A stretch of DNA of 64,000 nt from Bacillota bacterium (GTDB taxonomy: Bacteria; Bacillota; Clostridia; Oscillospirales; Ruminococcaceae). Both the position numbers and the translations under genes were made by a program. Every line of letters starts with the position of its first letter. Position 1 is the first letter of the stretch. This document shows positions 50,274-59,355 of the stretch, in pieces. The DNA lies in contig JAEWBS010000112.1 in the NCBI GenBank assembly GCA_023391005.1, forward strand, positions 1 through 64,000. Direction: 5' to 3'. The notes below the pieces were generated by a model, which saw only the letters and a program-made list of their open reading frames with translations, ran no database searches and was not told the DNA's origin.

Positions 50274-51360
50274 GAACCGTTCCCTCCATCGGCAGTGTGA
50301 ACTCAAATTCAGCGCCTGCATCCGCCTTGTTGCGGGCCGATAAGACGCCGCCATGCACTTTAATAATATCGCGGCAAACCAACAACCCGATACCCATGTT
50401 GCGTTTTTTATCTGCGCTGCTGGTGCTGGCCATCTCCATATAATCGGCGTCGAGCGTGTTCATACGCGCGGCCGAAATGCCGCTGCCGTTATCGCTGACC
50501 GCAAAGCGCACCCAATCATCTACCCGTTCCACCTGAATGCGCAGTTCGGTGCAGCCCCCGTGAACCGCCGCGTTCTCCAACAGATTCCACAGCACCTGTT
50601 CAATCAGCATCGCGTCCATCGGCACCTCAAGCCAGCAATCCGGCACCTCCACCTCAATCGAGACACGCGGAAAGCGGCTTTGGAATTTTTCCACTACCTC
50701 GCCAATGACCTCTTCGGGAACCTCGGGTGACTTTTGGATACGATAGGAGTTGCCGCCCACCCGGGTGATTGATAGCAGATTCTCGGCCATGCGCAGCATC
50801 CATTGCGCCTCGCTTTTGACGTTTTCAAGCAGCGTACGCTTCTCTTCGTCGCTTAGGCTGTCTTCGTTTTCGAGCGCCACGGTGGCGGAGCCTATAATCG
50901 AGGTCAGCGGCGTACGCAAATCATGCCCGACCGCCCGCAGCAGATTGGCGCGCAACCGTTCTTGCTCCGCCGCAATGCGCGTCTGCTCCTCCTCCTTAAT
51001 CTGGCTGGTCAGCGTGCTGGTCACAATAGAGACGCTGAACATCGTGATAAAAGTCAGCGGATAGCCCGTCATATGGGTACTAAACCGGTAATAGGGGTGG
51101 ATAAAGGCATAGTTAACCACGATAACCGATATAAAGCTGGCCAGCGTACCGTACAGATAGCCCGTTGTAAAGCGCGATACAATCAGCACGCCCAGCACAT
51201 AAATGAGGGAGGCGTGGCTTTCGTTGGCGCCGATGGGCTGCAGCAGCAGGCTCAAATCTAACGCGGCGGCCATCGTGACAATCAGCACGACGCTGTCTTG
51301 CCATTTAACCGAAAAGATAGGATGGCGTTTTCGTCTTGCCGACCGCAGCTTTTTGTCCAT
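50242..51360 (-). CDS. Short KdpD-like sensor kinase
   Basis: A 372-residue kinase with a DUF4118 four-helix membrane domain (LIYVLGVLIVSRFTTGYLYG), then HisKA AVGHDLRTPLTSIIGSATVAL and an HATPase domain with NLLENAAVHGG and MGIGLLVCRDIIKVHGG. Classical KdpD has an extra 400-residue N-terminal Usp/KdpD sensor, absent here, so potassium or c-di-AMP sensing through that part is lost. ATG 51360 (MDKKLRSARRKRH) is chosen because the upstream open frame is AT-rich leader; the ribosome site is weak. Confidence 0.85.
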   Translation of the reverse strand: MDKKLRSARRKRHPIFSVKWQDSVVLIVTMAAALDLSLLLQPIGANESHASLIYVLGVLIVSRFTTGYLYGTLASFISVIVVNYAFIHPYYRFSTHMTGYPLTFITMFSVSIVTSTLTSQIKEEEQTRIAAEQERLRANLLRAVGHDLRTPLTSIIGSATVALENEDSLSDEEKRTLLENVKSEAQWMLRMAENLLSITRVGGNSYRIQKSPEVPEEVIGEVVEKFQSRFPRVSIEVEVPDCWLEVPMDAMLIEQVLWNLLENAAVHGGCTELRIQVERVDDWVRFAVSDNGSGISAARMNTLDADYMEMASTSSADKKRNMGIGLLVCRDIIKVHGGVLSARNKADAGAEFEFTLPMEGTVHGNQRKDHGH

Positions 51361-51451
51361 ATGGATTGATCCCCCGCGCACATCTTTACTTGCTATCAGT
51401 ATAACATGGCCTCCGCCCCCTTTCAAGAAAAAGGGGAGATTGGGTAAGCAT

Positions 51452-51496
51452 AAAAAAGCGACCCGTTGCCACTTTTGCCCGCAACGGATCGCTTTT
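51452..51496 (-). terminator. Terminator of the acetamidase operon
   Basis: Stem with CCGTTGC / GCAACGG and AAGCGA / TCGCTT halves, followed on the minus strand by TTTTTTATGC; just after the acetamidase stop. Confidence 0.85.
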
Positions 51497-51511
51497 ATTT
51501 GTACATATAGC

Positions 51512-52405
51512 CTATAAAGTTCTAACACCGGTATTAAATTTGGGACAATGCGCCCGCACCGTACACAGGTCGTTGACCACCTGACTGATCTGGATATCGC
51601 AGGTGGCGCTGACCAGCCGGTACGCGTCGGGGAAATTCAGACCCAGCTTGCGTTCTAAAAATTCGGTGACATCGGCGACGGCGATTTTGGTTGCCTCTTC
51701 GAGCGTGGGAGCGGAAGCCAGAAAATAGAGGCCTTCGGCCGTTTCCACAACGGGCCGTTGGACGGTGCGGGTGCGGTCAACCGTGGTTTTGATGCAGATG
51801 CGGCCCGCTGTTTCAATGCCGGTTCCGCTGAGCTCACCGTCGCCCATGCAGGCGTGCAAATCTCCCACTGCCAACCCCGCGCCTTCTACCTGTACCGGCA
51901 GATAAACCCTTGACCCGGCCTTGATCATTTTTGTATCGAGGTTCGCGCCATGATCTCCGGGAACGGCACAGTGAACGCGCAGACCCGGCGCGGGCGCCAC
52001 ACCGCACACCCCGACCATCGGTGTCAGCGGCAGGTAAATCGACTCTGAGAAATAAGCAAAGCCGTCACGGATCGGAATAATCTTGGTATCAGGTTCGGTG
52101 ATTCGGTCGCCGAGCACCCCCAGCCCCTTTGAGGTGACCATAACGCCGTGGTCGGCTAATTCAATCGCGATAATGTCAACGCATAGCATATCGCCGGGCT
52201 GCGCACCCTCGATGGCGATTGGACCGACCGAGCAGTCCATAATCGAGATGTCAATATCGGGGCGCTTGACCGAAGCATCGGTAATCTGCCCGCTGTAGCA
52301 GTCGTCGGTTTCGACCCAAAAGGTTTCGCCGTCCCGCACATGATACTGCGCGGGATTATCACCGGAAAAGTGGAAAATGACCTGATCCTTTGGAATAACA
52401 CGCAT
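51512..52405 (-). CDS. Acetamidase/formamidase-family protein
   Basis: A 297-residue metal-dependent amidase of the FmdA_AmdA family, which releases ammonia from short amides. Family features: HVRDGETFWVETDDCYSGQI at residues 22-42, GDMLCVDIIAIE, VPGDHGANLDTKMIKAGSRVYLPVQVEGAGLAVGDLHACMGDGE with the conserved His and Asp metal ligands, and VSATCDIQISQVVN near the end. It lies 18 bp after an amino-acid permease gene, so the imported substrate is probably an amide or amino acid. Confidence 0.9.
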   Translation of the reverse strand: MRVIPKDQVIFHFSGDNPAQYHVRDGETFWVETDDCYSGQITDASVKRPDIDISIMDCSVGPIAIEGAQPGDMLCVDIIAIELADHGVMVTSKGLGVLGDRITEPDTKIIPIRDGFAYFSESIYLPLTPMVGVCGVAPAPGLRVHCAVPGDHGANLDTKMIKAGSRVYLPVQVEGAGLAVGDLHACMGDGELSGTGIETAGRICIKTTVDRTRTVQRPVVETAEGLYFLASAPTLEEATKIAVADVTEFLERKLGLNFPDAYRLVSATCDIQISQVVNDLCTVRAHCPKFNTGVRTL

Positions 52406-52423
52406 GACCTTATCTCCCTTCTG

Positions 52424-53656
52424 TTACCATGCAGACGGCAATATACCGGCCAAATTAAATAGGGCATAGACCGCCGCCGCGCAAAAGAGCGTGATAATAA
52501 CCGCCTGCATGCCCTTCGAGGCATACCATCCGCATTTCCAGGAGGGCTCCATGTCGCCGTTTTTACGCGCGCTGTTAAGCATCAGGGCCGGCAAAATCGA
52601 CATGATGACGCCGCCGAAGGTACCCGCGAGATAGATTGCGTCGACAAAGCTGACAAGCCCGCTATAAGCCAAAGCAAAGGGCGGCAGCGCCACGCACGCA
52701 ATGGCGGTCACACGGGTTTTGGGGTCGTCCTCGCTTTTAAACTTAAACATATCCACAATGTTAGTCAGCATTGAGCCGCCCACCGCCCAGTAGGAGGTCA
52801 TCATCGCACACAATGCAAACAGATTGGCCGCGAAGAACGCCCAAGTGCCAAGGGCCTGCCCCCAAGCCAGAGTCGCCACCTCGGTAACACTATCCGGCCC
52901 GGTCAGCGAAATGACCGCCAAAGGAACAAGTGCCAATAAGATGCCGGTGATCAGCATGCCGATTGTAATGGCCTTGGGCAATGCCTTTGCATCATGGCGT
53001 AGTCCGCGTGCCAGCTCGGGTACCGCATATTGCGCAATGTAACAGAAGATAGCCACATTAAAGACCGGCACCGCATAGATCCAGTTGCTGTAAATAGCCC
53101 GGCTGACCTCCGCCTTGCCCGACAGAAAGGAGAAGCCGATGATGATGGTCAATAAAACGATCATACCGCTGCTAATAAACTTTTCGGCAACGCCGGTCGC
53201 TTTAAGGCCAAACCAGACCACAACGACGGCCGGAATCGTAAACAGCAGGCTGCCGATAGGGCGCGATACCCCCAAGATCTGTGAAAGGATGTTACCGCTA
53301 CCGTTTGTATAGGCGATCATACAGCCGATGGAATTGGCGCAGACCGATATAAAAACCAGAACCGAGCCCGCTTTGCCGACATATTTTTCCGCAAGGCCAG
53401 GCAGCTGCATGGTTTTTCTGGTGCGCAGCGTCGTTTCTGCAACATAGAGCATCGAAACGGTGGTAAACACACCGGCCATAATCAGCCAGAGCAGCAGAAT
53501 CGGCCAGCCCGCCTTGCGGATGGAGTAAGCAAGGCCCAAAATACCCGACCCGATATTGGCCCCCACAATGATTAACGCCGCTTCCCAAAAAGTTAACCTT
53601 TTAACACTGAGTGCGCCTTCTTCGGTTATGACGACATTGCCGCTTGATTCATTCAT
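52424..53656 (-). CDS. Aromatic/hydroxy amino-acid permease-like transporter (AAAP)
   Basis: A 410-residue protein with 11 membrane segments. Start MNESSGNVVITEEGALSVKRLTFWEAALIIVGANIGSGILGLAYSIRKAGWP contains the family motif GANIGSGILGLAY (about residues 32-44). ISVCANSIGCMIAYTNGSGNILSQ and FCYIAQYAVPELARGL are further landmarks shared with tryptophan/tyrosine and serine permeases. It is followed by the acetamidase gene and preceded by a clear promoter. Confidence 0.88.
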   Translation of the reverse strand: MNESSGNVVITEEGALSVKRLTFWEAALIIVGANIGSGILGLAYSIRKAGWPILLLWLIMAGVFTTVSMLYVAETTLRTRKTMQLPGLAEKYVGKAGSVLVFISVCANSIGCMIAYTNGSGNILSQILGVSRPIGSLLFTIPAVVVVWFGLKATGVAEKFISSGMIVLLTIIIGFSFLSGKAEVSRAIYSNWIYAVPVFNVAIFCYIAQYAVPELARGLRHDAKALPKAITIGMLITGILLALVPLAVISLTGPDSVTEVATLAWGQALGTWAFFAANLFALCAMMTSYWAVGGSMLTNIVDMFKFKSEDDPKTRVTAIACVALPPFALAYSGLVSFVDAIYLAGTFGGVIMSILPALMLNSARKNGDMEPSWKCGWYASKGMQAVIITLFCAAAVYALFNLAGILPSAW

Positions 53657-53701
53657 ATTGAACGCTCCTCTTTATCAAATTTTGGCACTGAGATTTCTTT
53701 C

Positions 53702-53818
53702 ATTATAGTGAATATAAAATAACAATTCAATTGATTTTATTAACAACTTAAAAACTTATAATTGCACAATTGCAACAATATCGCAACATTAACATCTTTT
53801 ATAGTTAATATAGCAACA
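53702..53818 (-). promoter_or_regulatory. Permease promoter with upstream direct repeats
   Basis: Minus strand -10 TATAAT (53702-53707), 17-bp spacer, -35 TTGAAT (53725-53730). Upstream on the same strand are three TGTTGC repeats (53772-53777, 53783-53788, 53813-53818), at spacings near whole helical turns, possible activator sites. From 53831 to 54060 no gene is seen. Confidence 0.65.
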
Positions 53819-54063
53819 TAATCAGATGAAGTTCGAATGATTCTTCATATGCTGATTCAAACAGCATTATGCAATTTTTGTAAATATATATTTCACAACG
53901 GCGCTGCCAGCAATTATCATTCGTGATGTGCTAAAAGTCCAACGTGTTTCACTTTCCCATCATCCCGACAACTGTCTCATAGGTCACAGGTGCTATGTTG
54001 GAAGCCCGCCGCACTTTTCGGCAAAACGCCACCGGTTTACCGCTCCATGCAGCAGCGCCCGGG

Positions 54064-54106
54064 AAACAAAAACCCCCAATCGCAGATTCCATGCTACGAT
54101 TGGAGG
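54064..54106 (-). terminator. Terminator of the FAH operon
   Basis: Stem CCCCAATCG / CGATTGGAG followed on the minus strand by GGTTTTTGTTT. Confidence 0.8.
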
Positions 54107-54198
54107 CTTTCTAATCTCTAATTATGTCTGGGGCTGCCCACGCATATCCCCGTTGCGAGCTGTTCTCTATGATCGCCGATGATACGCCTGCAGACAGG

Positions 54199-55056
54199 TT
54201 ATTGGGCGATGCCCAGTTTCTTCATCCAGTCAGGCAGCTCCTCAGACTTGAGACCGTTATAGCGGCAGCGCACATAGCGACAGTCGGCACAAATCCCCTT
54301 GTTACCGTTGACCGGCGGCTCACCCTTGATCTCCTCTTCAAGGAACGCAACCAGTGCGCGAACCGGCGCTTCGTCTCCTTCAACAGCAAGGGTGACGGCG
54401 CCCTCGTTGCCGCCGACACCGCCGCAGCAGACCAAAACGCCCGAAAGGTCAAACAGCAGCTCGATGGCCTTGAGCTCGGTAACGACGATGGCATTTGACA
54501 GGCAGTACATGCCAAAATCGGCCCCCATCGAAATATCAATGCTGCGCGCGCCCACCGCCCGACAGGACTCGGGTACCGAGGGCACCAGCTTTTCAAGCCC
54601 CACCGGCGCAATATATTTAAGTCCGTTGGAGGTGACCGGCCCGATCACACGGGGGATGGTGCCGCCGTCGAAGCCCGCGGTAACCACGCCGACATTGCCC
54701 TGCATGTCAACGGCGTTGGCCCCTTTAATGACGATCGTCTCGGCGTGAAAATCGCAAAGCGCGTCGTTGAGCGCTTTATCCGACGGCTCACCCTTATAAA
54801 AAACGTTCGGATAACTCTTGCGGCTGGCGGGATGCGTGACACAGAGCAGGCCGTCGGTACTCAGGCCCACCGTACATTGGGCGGGCTCTATGCCGTCGCG
54901 GCCCAGCATCTCCTGCGCGATAAAGGCGTTGGTTGTGCCTCCGGCCAGCAGCACATAGGCCGATTCCCATGCCTTTTTAAATTCGGGCATCTGCACCACC
55001 GCCTTGGCAATCAGCCGCCGCGATTCGGCGGACGTCAGCGTAAATACAGTTTTCAT
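54199..55056 (-). CDS. Conserved protein of unknown function (285 aa)
   Basis: Soluble protein, MKTVFTLTSAESRRLIAKAV to the C-terminal cysteine motif CADCRYVRCRYNG. Glycine-rich turns (LLAGGTTNAFIAQEMLG; VIKGANAVDMQGNVGVV; VVTELKAIELLFDLSGVLVCCGGVGGNEGAV) suggest a Rossmann-like or two-domain nucleotide/substrate fold. I do not recognise the family. It starts at ATG 55056 behind GGAGG and follows the FAH hydrolase by 18 bp, so it probably works on the same compound. The terminal Cys4-like motif may hold zinc. Confidence 0.75.
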   Translation of the reverse strand: MKTVFTLTSAESRRLIAKAVVQMPEFKKAWESAYVLLAGGTTNAFIAQEMLGRDGIEPAQCTVGLSTDGLLCVTHPASRKSYPNVFYKGEPSDKALNDALCDFHAETIVIKGANAVDMQGNVGVVTAGFDGGTIPRVIGPVTSNGLKYIAPVGLEKLVPSVPESCRAVGARSIDISMGADFGMYCLSNAIVVTELKAIELLFDLSGVLVCCGGVGGNEGAVTLAVEGDEAPVRALVAFLEEEIKGEPPVNGNKGICADCRYVRCRYNGLKSEELPDWMKKLGIAQ

Positions 55057-55074
55057 CTCATAAACCTCCTTATA

Positions 55075-55983
55075 TTACTGCTTTTCGGGATGAAGCTTCA
55101 GATCGACAACAGGGTTTACGAGCGGCGCCATCTCAAAGCCGTTCGGGCCAAAAATCCGGCATTCGGCCACATCGCCGTCCTGAATATGAAAAGCGCGGGG
55201 CGTGCCGGTCGAAAGAATATCGCCGGGCAGCCAGCCCTGCATGTGGGACACAAGGCTGACCAGACGGGCGGGCTTATGCGTCATGTTGCGAACGACGTTT
55301 TTAGCATGTACTTCTCCGTTGTGAACCGACTGCACCTCAAGCGCCAGCACATCCTCAACCTCATCGGGGGTGACGAGCTGCGGGCCAAAGCTGAAAAAGG
55401 TGTCAAAGCCCTTGACCAGCGTGAGGAAGCGCGGGTTCAGCCGCAAAATTGATTCCTCGGTCATATCGAGTATCGTGGTATAGCCGACAATATAATCCAT
55501 CCAGTCCTCTTCCGCAATGAATTTGCAGGCCTTGCCGAGAATAATGCCCAACTCGCCCTCAGCCGTCGATTTCTGCGCCTCGGGCAGCGCCGGAATTTTA
55601 ATATCGTCGCCGGGGCCAACGATACAGGAGGCGGGCTTATAAAAGCTGCCGGGAAAGCCAACCGGCGCGTTCTCGCCCAGGTCACCGGCATGGTCGACAT
55701 AATTAAGGCCGATGCCGAAAATACGCGGCGGGTTACGATAAAGCGGGCCATAGACGACCGCGTCAAACGGCACGATGCCGGGAAGATGTTCCAGCTCAGC
55801 CTTGCCGCCCGCATTATACCAAGCGGTCAGGCCGGGGATTTGGTCTGCGCAGATCAGCGCATACATCTCGGTTTTCCAAGCGGTGCCCTTGGCGGCGTTG
55901 AGCGCGGCGATCGGGAATACGCCACCAGCGGTGACAATACCGGCAATCTCCGCGCCATTTTGCCGGATGGTTGCAAGTCTCAT
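55075..55983 (-). CDS. FAH-family hydrolase (fumarylacetoacetate hydrolase type)
   Basis: A 302-residue enzyme of the family that cleaves or isomerises 2-keto acids and beta-diketones with Mg2+. Metal ligands are seen in STAEGELGIILGKACKFI (Glu, Glu) and IVGYTTILDMTEES (Asp). GLNYVDHAGD is the standard catalytic loop. It starts at ATG 55983 behind AGGAGAGA, divergent from the LysR gene across a 368-bp gap, and leads a two-gene operon with the unknown gene at 54199. Confidence 0.92.
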   Translation of the reverse strand: MRLATIRQNGAEIAGIVTAGGVFPIAALNAAKGTAWKTEMYALICADQIPGLTAWYNAGGKAELEHLPGIVPFDAVVYGPLYRNPPRIFGIGLNYVDHAGDLGENAPVGFPGSFYKPASCIVGPGDDIKIPALPEAQKSTAEGELGIILGKACKFIAEEDWMDYIVGYTTILDMTEESILRLNPRFLTLVKGFDTFFSFGPQLVTPDEVEDVLALEVQSVHNGEVHAKNVVRNMTHKPARLVSLVSHMQGWLPGDILSTGTPRAFHIQDGDVAECRIFGPNGFEMAPLVNPVVDLKLHPEKQ

Positions 55984-56086
55984 GGGCGATCTCTCCTTTT
56001 TACAGCTTAAAATTCAATGATCAGGCTACCACGTTGCCGCTTAAAGGCAGTGCCTTTTTATGTCGCAATGGCCGTGTAGCCACTTT

Positions 56087-56107
56087 AGGCGGCGTTTAGC
56101 GCCGCCT
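56087..56107 (+). other. GC hairpin in the FAH-LysR gap
   Basis: Stem AGGCGGCG / CGCCGCCT with a 5-nt loop, followed by GTTCTTTT on the plus strand. It could stop short antisense transcripts. No gene lies in 55984-56351. Confidence 0.45.
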
Positions 56108-56275
56108 GTTCTTTTATTAACGTTATCATGATTTGGGGGCTTTGTAAAGGAGGGCTTTTCCTATTATACTATAATCTAACGCCTATATATTAAACACTAT
56201 AAAATCCTGCATCCCTAGCATTAAAAGAATCTCACATCTGATCTTGGGGCAACGCGCGCAATTTATTCCTGTCAT

Positions 56276-56304
56276 TTGACAATAGGCATATTCCTATGTA
56301 TTCT
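56276..56304 (+). promoter_or_regulatory. Promoter of the LysR gene
   Basis: -35 TTGACA (56276-56281), 17-bp spacer, -10 TATTCT (56299-56304). The spacer contains the imperfect palindrome ATAGGCATATTCCTAT, which may be a LysR site. Confidence 0.75.
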
Positions 56305-56351
56305 AGTTAAAAGCGGCGTGGATCGCCGTCTGAAAGGGCAGGTGCCGCCAC

Positions 56352-57299
56352 ATGTTTGTCAATCGAAATCCCGACTATTTTCTCACGGTGGCGCGGGAGC
56401 GCAACATCTCTCGCGCGGCTGAAAAACTGTTTATTTCGCAGCCCTCGCTTAGCCAGCATATCGCGAAGCTCGAGGAGTCACTGGAAACCAAACTCTTCGA
56501 CCGCTCTCAAAATCCACTGGCATTGACGCCGAGCGGACAGATGTACCGAAGCTATCTCGAGAACAGCAATCATCTCTACCAAAAGTTTCAATCGGGGCTT
56601 AGCAGCTTGAATTCCCCGCGCAGCCAGACCGTAAGCCTCGGGCTCGGAACCTGGCGCGGCTCGATTCTATTGCCACAAATTTTGCCCGACTTTTTGCGTG
56701 CGCATCCGCACGCTCAGGTCAATCTCCACGAATATCCGATCAGCGCGCTCTATGGCCTGCTGCAGGACGGAACGGCCGATTTCGCCGTCATGAACACCTC
56801 GGCAACCGGCGCGCCCGACGCTTTTGTCACCGAAACGATCAGCTATGAGCGCATTCTTTTAGTGATGCGCCGTGATAATCCGGCGGCACAAGCCTTTATT
56901 GGCATGCACGCCGAGGGCCTGCCGCTGGATTTAAAGCTGCTTGAAACCCAACGGTTTATAGCGTTAAACCAGACGTTGACGGTTGGACGGCACGTTAGCA
57001 ATTTTTTAGAAAAGAATCTGCTGGTCTTTTCTGAGCGGCTCAATACCACCAATAATCACACCGCACTGCAGCTCGCCGCCGCAGGGGTGGGCTTTTGTTT
57101 TCTGGTTGAGACCGGTGTTAAGGACGCCGCAAACTATCCGGGTTTGATTTTTTTCGATACCCGCTCGGCCGATCTTAATATCCCGCTGTCGTTCTGCTAC
57201 AAAATGAACACCTATCTGACACCGCTTGCCCAAGCGCTGATGGATGTGATCAGAACCTACTACCAGAATTGGGAAACGACCGATTTAACGCTTTTATAA
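56352..57299 (+). CDS. LysR-family transcriptional regulator
   Basis: A 315-residue regulator with the standard N-terminal HTH (YFLTVARERNISRAAEKLFISQPSLSQHIAKLEESLETKLFDR, residues 10-52) and a substrate-binding domain (VSLGLGTWRGSILLPQILPDFL; LAAAGVGFCFLVETGV). It is divergent from the FAH-family operon and is the obvious candidate for its control. ATG 56352 follows AGGTG. A strong terminator lies 65 bp after the stop. Confidence 0.93.
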   Translation: MFVNRNPDYFLTVARERNISRAAEKLFISQPSLSQHIAKLEESLETKLFDRSQNPLALTPSGQMYRSYLENSNHLYQKFQSGLSSLNSPRSQTVSLGLGTWRGSILLPQILPDFLRAHPHAQVNLHEYPISALYGLLQDGTADFAVMNTSATGAPDAFVTETISYERILLVMRRDNPAAQAFIGMHAEGLPLDLKLLETQRFIALNQTLTVGRHVSNFLEKNLLVFSERLNTTNNHTALQLAAAGVGFCFLVETGVKDAANYPGLIFFDTRSADLNIPLSFCYKMNTYLTPLAQALMDVIRTYYQNWETTDLTLL

Positions 57300-57364
57300 C
57301 GCTTAAACTGGGTATGCCTTTCGGGTGGTATCCCAGACAGCGCCCCGAACGCCATCCAACTGCA

Positions 57365-57407
57365 AAAGGCTCGGACGACTTTCTCAAGGAAATTCGTCCG
57401 AGCCTTT
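57365..57407. terminator. Bidirectional terminator of LysR and VanZ genes
   Basis: Perfect 14-bp stem AAAGGCTCGGACGA / TCGTCCGAGCCTTT with a 15-nt loop. Confidence 0.85.
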
Positions 57408-57438
57408 ATGATTCTCTGGATGCGTTTGGGCGCTGCCG

Positions 57439-57927
57439 TTACGGGCTGCTTTTTTTGCGCATATGACGCTGCACAGCCTTTACAATCAGATATATTCCCA
57501 GCGCGGCCAGCAGCCCCACGCAAAACCCCGAGAAATCAAGCCATACGTCCTGAACCTGCGCGCCGCGATACGAAAAAATCTGTATTGTTTCGTCGAGCGT
57601 CGCAACAATCAGGCCAAAAAAGGCGCAGTTCACAACGGACTGAAGCCGCACACGTCCGAACAGTATCAGCAGCAGCGCAAGCTGGGTGCCAAGCGCTGCA
57701 AACTCGGTGAAATGGGCCAGCTTGCGGACAAAATGATCGGTCACGTTCCCGACTCCGGCCATAACCTCCAGCACCGGTTTGACCTTTTTAAGAACGCCAA
57801 GACTCAGCGCCTGTGACGCTTCAATGCTCTGCGTCGAGTTGCCCCAAATAAAGGTCAACGTGCCAAGTACGAAGAAAACCAGAACAACGGTCGATATACG
57901 TTTTGTTTTCATGTTATTTGATGACAT
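57439..57927 (-). CDS. VanZ-family membrane protein
   Basis: A 162-residue protein with four membrane segments. The VanZ signature is present: DHFVRKLAHFTEFAALGTQLALLL (about residues 64-87), then LIVATLDETIQIFSYRGAQVQDVWLDFSGFCVGLL near residue 110. Family members act on the cell envelope; VanZ itself gives low teicoplanin resistance, but most chromosomal copies have no known role. It begins 8 bp after the glycerate kinase stop, so it is the last gene of that transcript. The start could be ATG 57912 instead. Confidence 0.88.
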   Translation of the reverse strand: MSSNNMKTKRISTVVLVFFVLGTLTFIWGNSTQSIEASQALSLGVLKKVKPVLEVMAGVGNVTDHFVRKLAHFTEFAALGTQLALLLILFGRVRLQSVVNCAFFGLIVATLDETIQIFSYRGAQVQDVWLDFSGFCVGLLAALGIYLIVKAVQRHMRKKSSP

Positions 57928-57935
57928 CCGTCCGT

Positions 57936-59171
57936 CTATTGGCGGCGAATAAGCACGCAGGCTACGTCGTTAACGTTCGTACCCGTCGGGCCGGTCATGA
58001 TCAGCCCGCCGCAGGCGTTTAACGCGTGATAGGCATCGTTATTGCGCAACACCTCAAAGGGGTCGATCCCCCGCTCTTGGAGCTGCTGGTAGGTGCTGTC
58101 GGTAACAAACCCGCCCGCGGCGTCGGTGGGGCCGTCGGTGCCGTCCGAGCCAAATGAGAACACGGCCGTCTCCTGCAACCCATTGAGCAGCGCGGCTGCC
58201 CCGAGCGCAATTTCCTGATTGCGACCGCCCAGACCTTTGCCGGTCAGCGTCACAACTGTTTCGCCCCCGGCCAGAAAAGCTAACGATTTGTCGCCGCTCT
58301 GGTGGTACTGCGCTATAGCCGCCAGAAACGCGCCGGCGTCACGGGCCTGACAGGTGAGGCAATCAGTCAATACCGTCGTTTCATAGCCGAGCGACCGGCA
58401 GACGGCGGCCGCAGCCTCGCACAATTCGCGCACACTGCCGGTTATGACCGTTTCGACGTTATCAAGCGACTTGGGCGTTTCCTGATCGAGCAGGGCCAAC
58501 GCTTTTTCAGAAAGGGACAGGCGATATTTTTCAACCACCTGCTTGGCGTCCTGAGCGGTCGAGGAATCGGGGTAGGCCGGGCCGGAAGCAATCATATCCA
58601 GCGGATCCCCGATAATATCCGAGAGAACGATGGAGAATACGCGTGCCGGCGCGCAATGTTGGGCGAACCGCCCGCCTTTAACGCCGGACATACGCTTGCG
58701 CAGCGTGTTCATTTCCACAATATCGGCTCCGCAAGCCAGCAGATCCTTCGTTAGCTGCAAAAGCTCGGTTTCTGGGATAAGCGGGGCCTCAAACAGCGCC
58801 GACCCGCCGCCCGACAGGAGGAACAAAACTGTATCTTTCTCGGTCAAATCCCCGGTCAGCTCAAGCACACGACGCGTGGCTTTAAAGGTATTTTCGTCTG
58901 GAACGGGGTGCCCCGCCTCCCAAATTTCAAACGACCCGATGGCCCCTTGGCTATGGTCGTATTTTGTGATGACAATGCCGCCGGTAATTTGGTGCCCCAA
59001 CTGATCAAAAGCGGCGTCAGCCATCGCCCAGGCAGCCTTGCCGACGGCGACCACCAAAAGCTGTCCGCCAGAAAATGCCCGATCTGCAAGCGCCCGGCTC
59101 ACCGCCTGCCTCGGCTGTACCTGTAAAATAGATTGCGCGACAATTCTGTCGCAGTCGTCTCGTAAGCGCAT
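57936..59171 (-). CDS. Glycerate 2-kinase (GckA/MOFRL type)
   Basis: A 411-residue enzyme forming 2-phosphoglycerate from D-glycerate and ATP. Landmarks: LLVVAVGKAAWAMADAA near residue 35, VLFLLSGGGSALFEAP near residue 105, the MSGVKGGRFAQ loop, and the C-terminal MOFRL domain with AFLAGGETVVTLTGKGLGGRNQEIALGAA and FSFGSDGTDGPTDAAGG. It completes the path tartronate semialdehyde to glycerate to 2-phosphoglycerate with GarR upstream. A 184-bp gap separates it from yhcH. Confidence 0.93.
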   Translation of the reverse strand: MRLRDDCDRIVAQSILQVQPRQAVSRALADRAFSGGQLLVVAVGKAAWAMADAAFDQLGHQITGGIVITKYDHSQGAIGSFEIWEAGHPVPDENTFKATRRVLELTGDLTEKDTVLFLLSGGGSALFEAPLIPETELLQLTKDLLACGADIVEMNTLRKRMSGVKGGRFAQHCAPARVFSIVLSDIIGDPLDMIASGPAYPDSSTAQDAKQVVEKYRLSLSEKALALLDQETPKSLDNVETVITGSVRELCEAAAAVCRSLGYETTVLTDCLTCQARDAGAFLAAIAQYHQSGDKSLAFLAGGETVVTLTGKGLGGRNQEIALGAAALLNGLQETAVFSFGSDGTDGPTDAAGGFVTDSTYQQLQERGIDPFEVLRNNDAYHALNACGGLIMTGPTGTNVNDVACVLIRRQ

Positions 59172-59355
59172 TGTAATTCCTCCTTAGCGTTCAATAGCCT
59201 CATGTTCCATTTTGCTTTGCATAACTCCAGTATACCAAAACAGAGCCGTTGTGTCTGCTTTCGCAGCTACTTCGGCCCTGTTTTTTTTGAGGTCTACTTG
59301 GGCTACCGCCCCCTAAGACGGTTCATATCGCTATCGTTCCAAAAACAATGCAACG

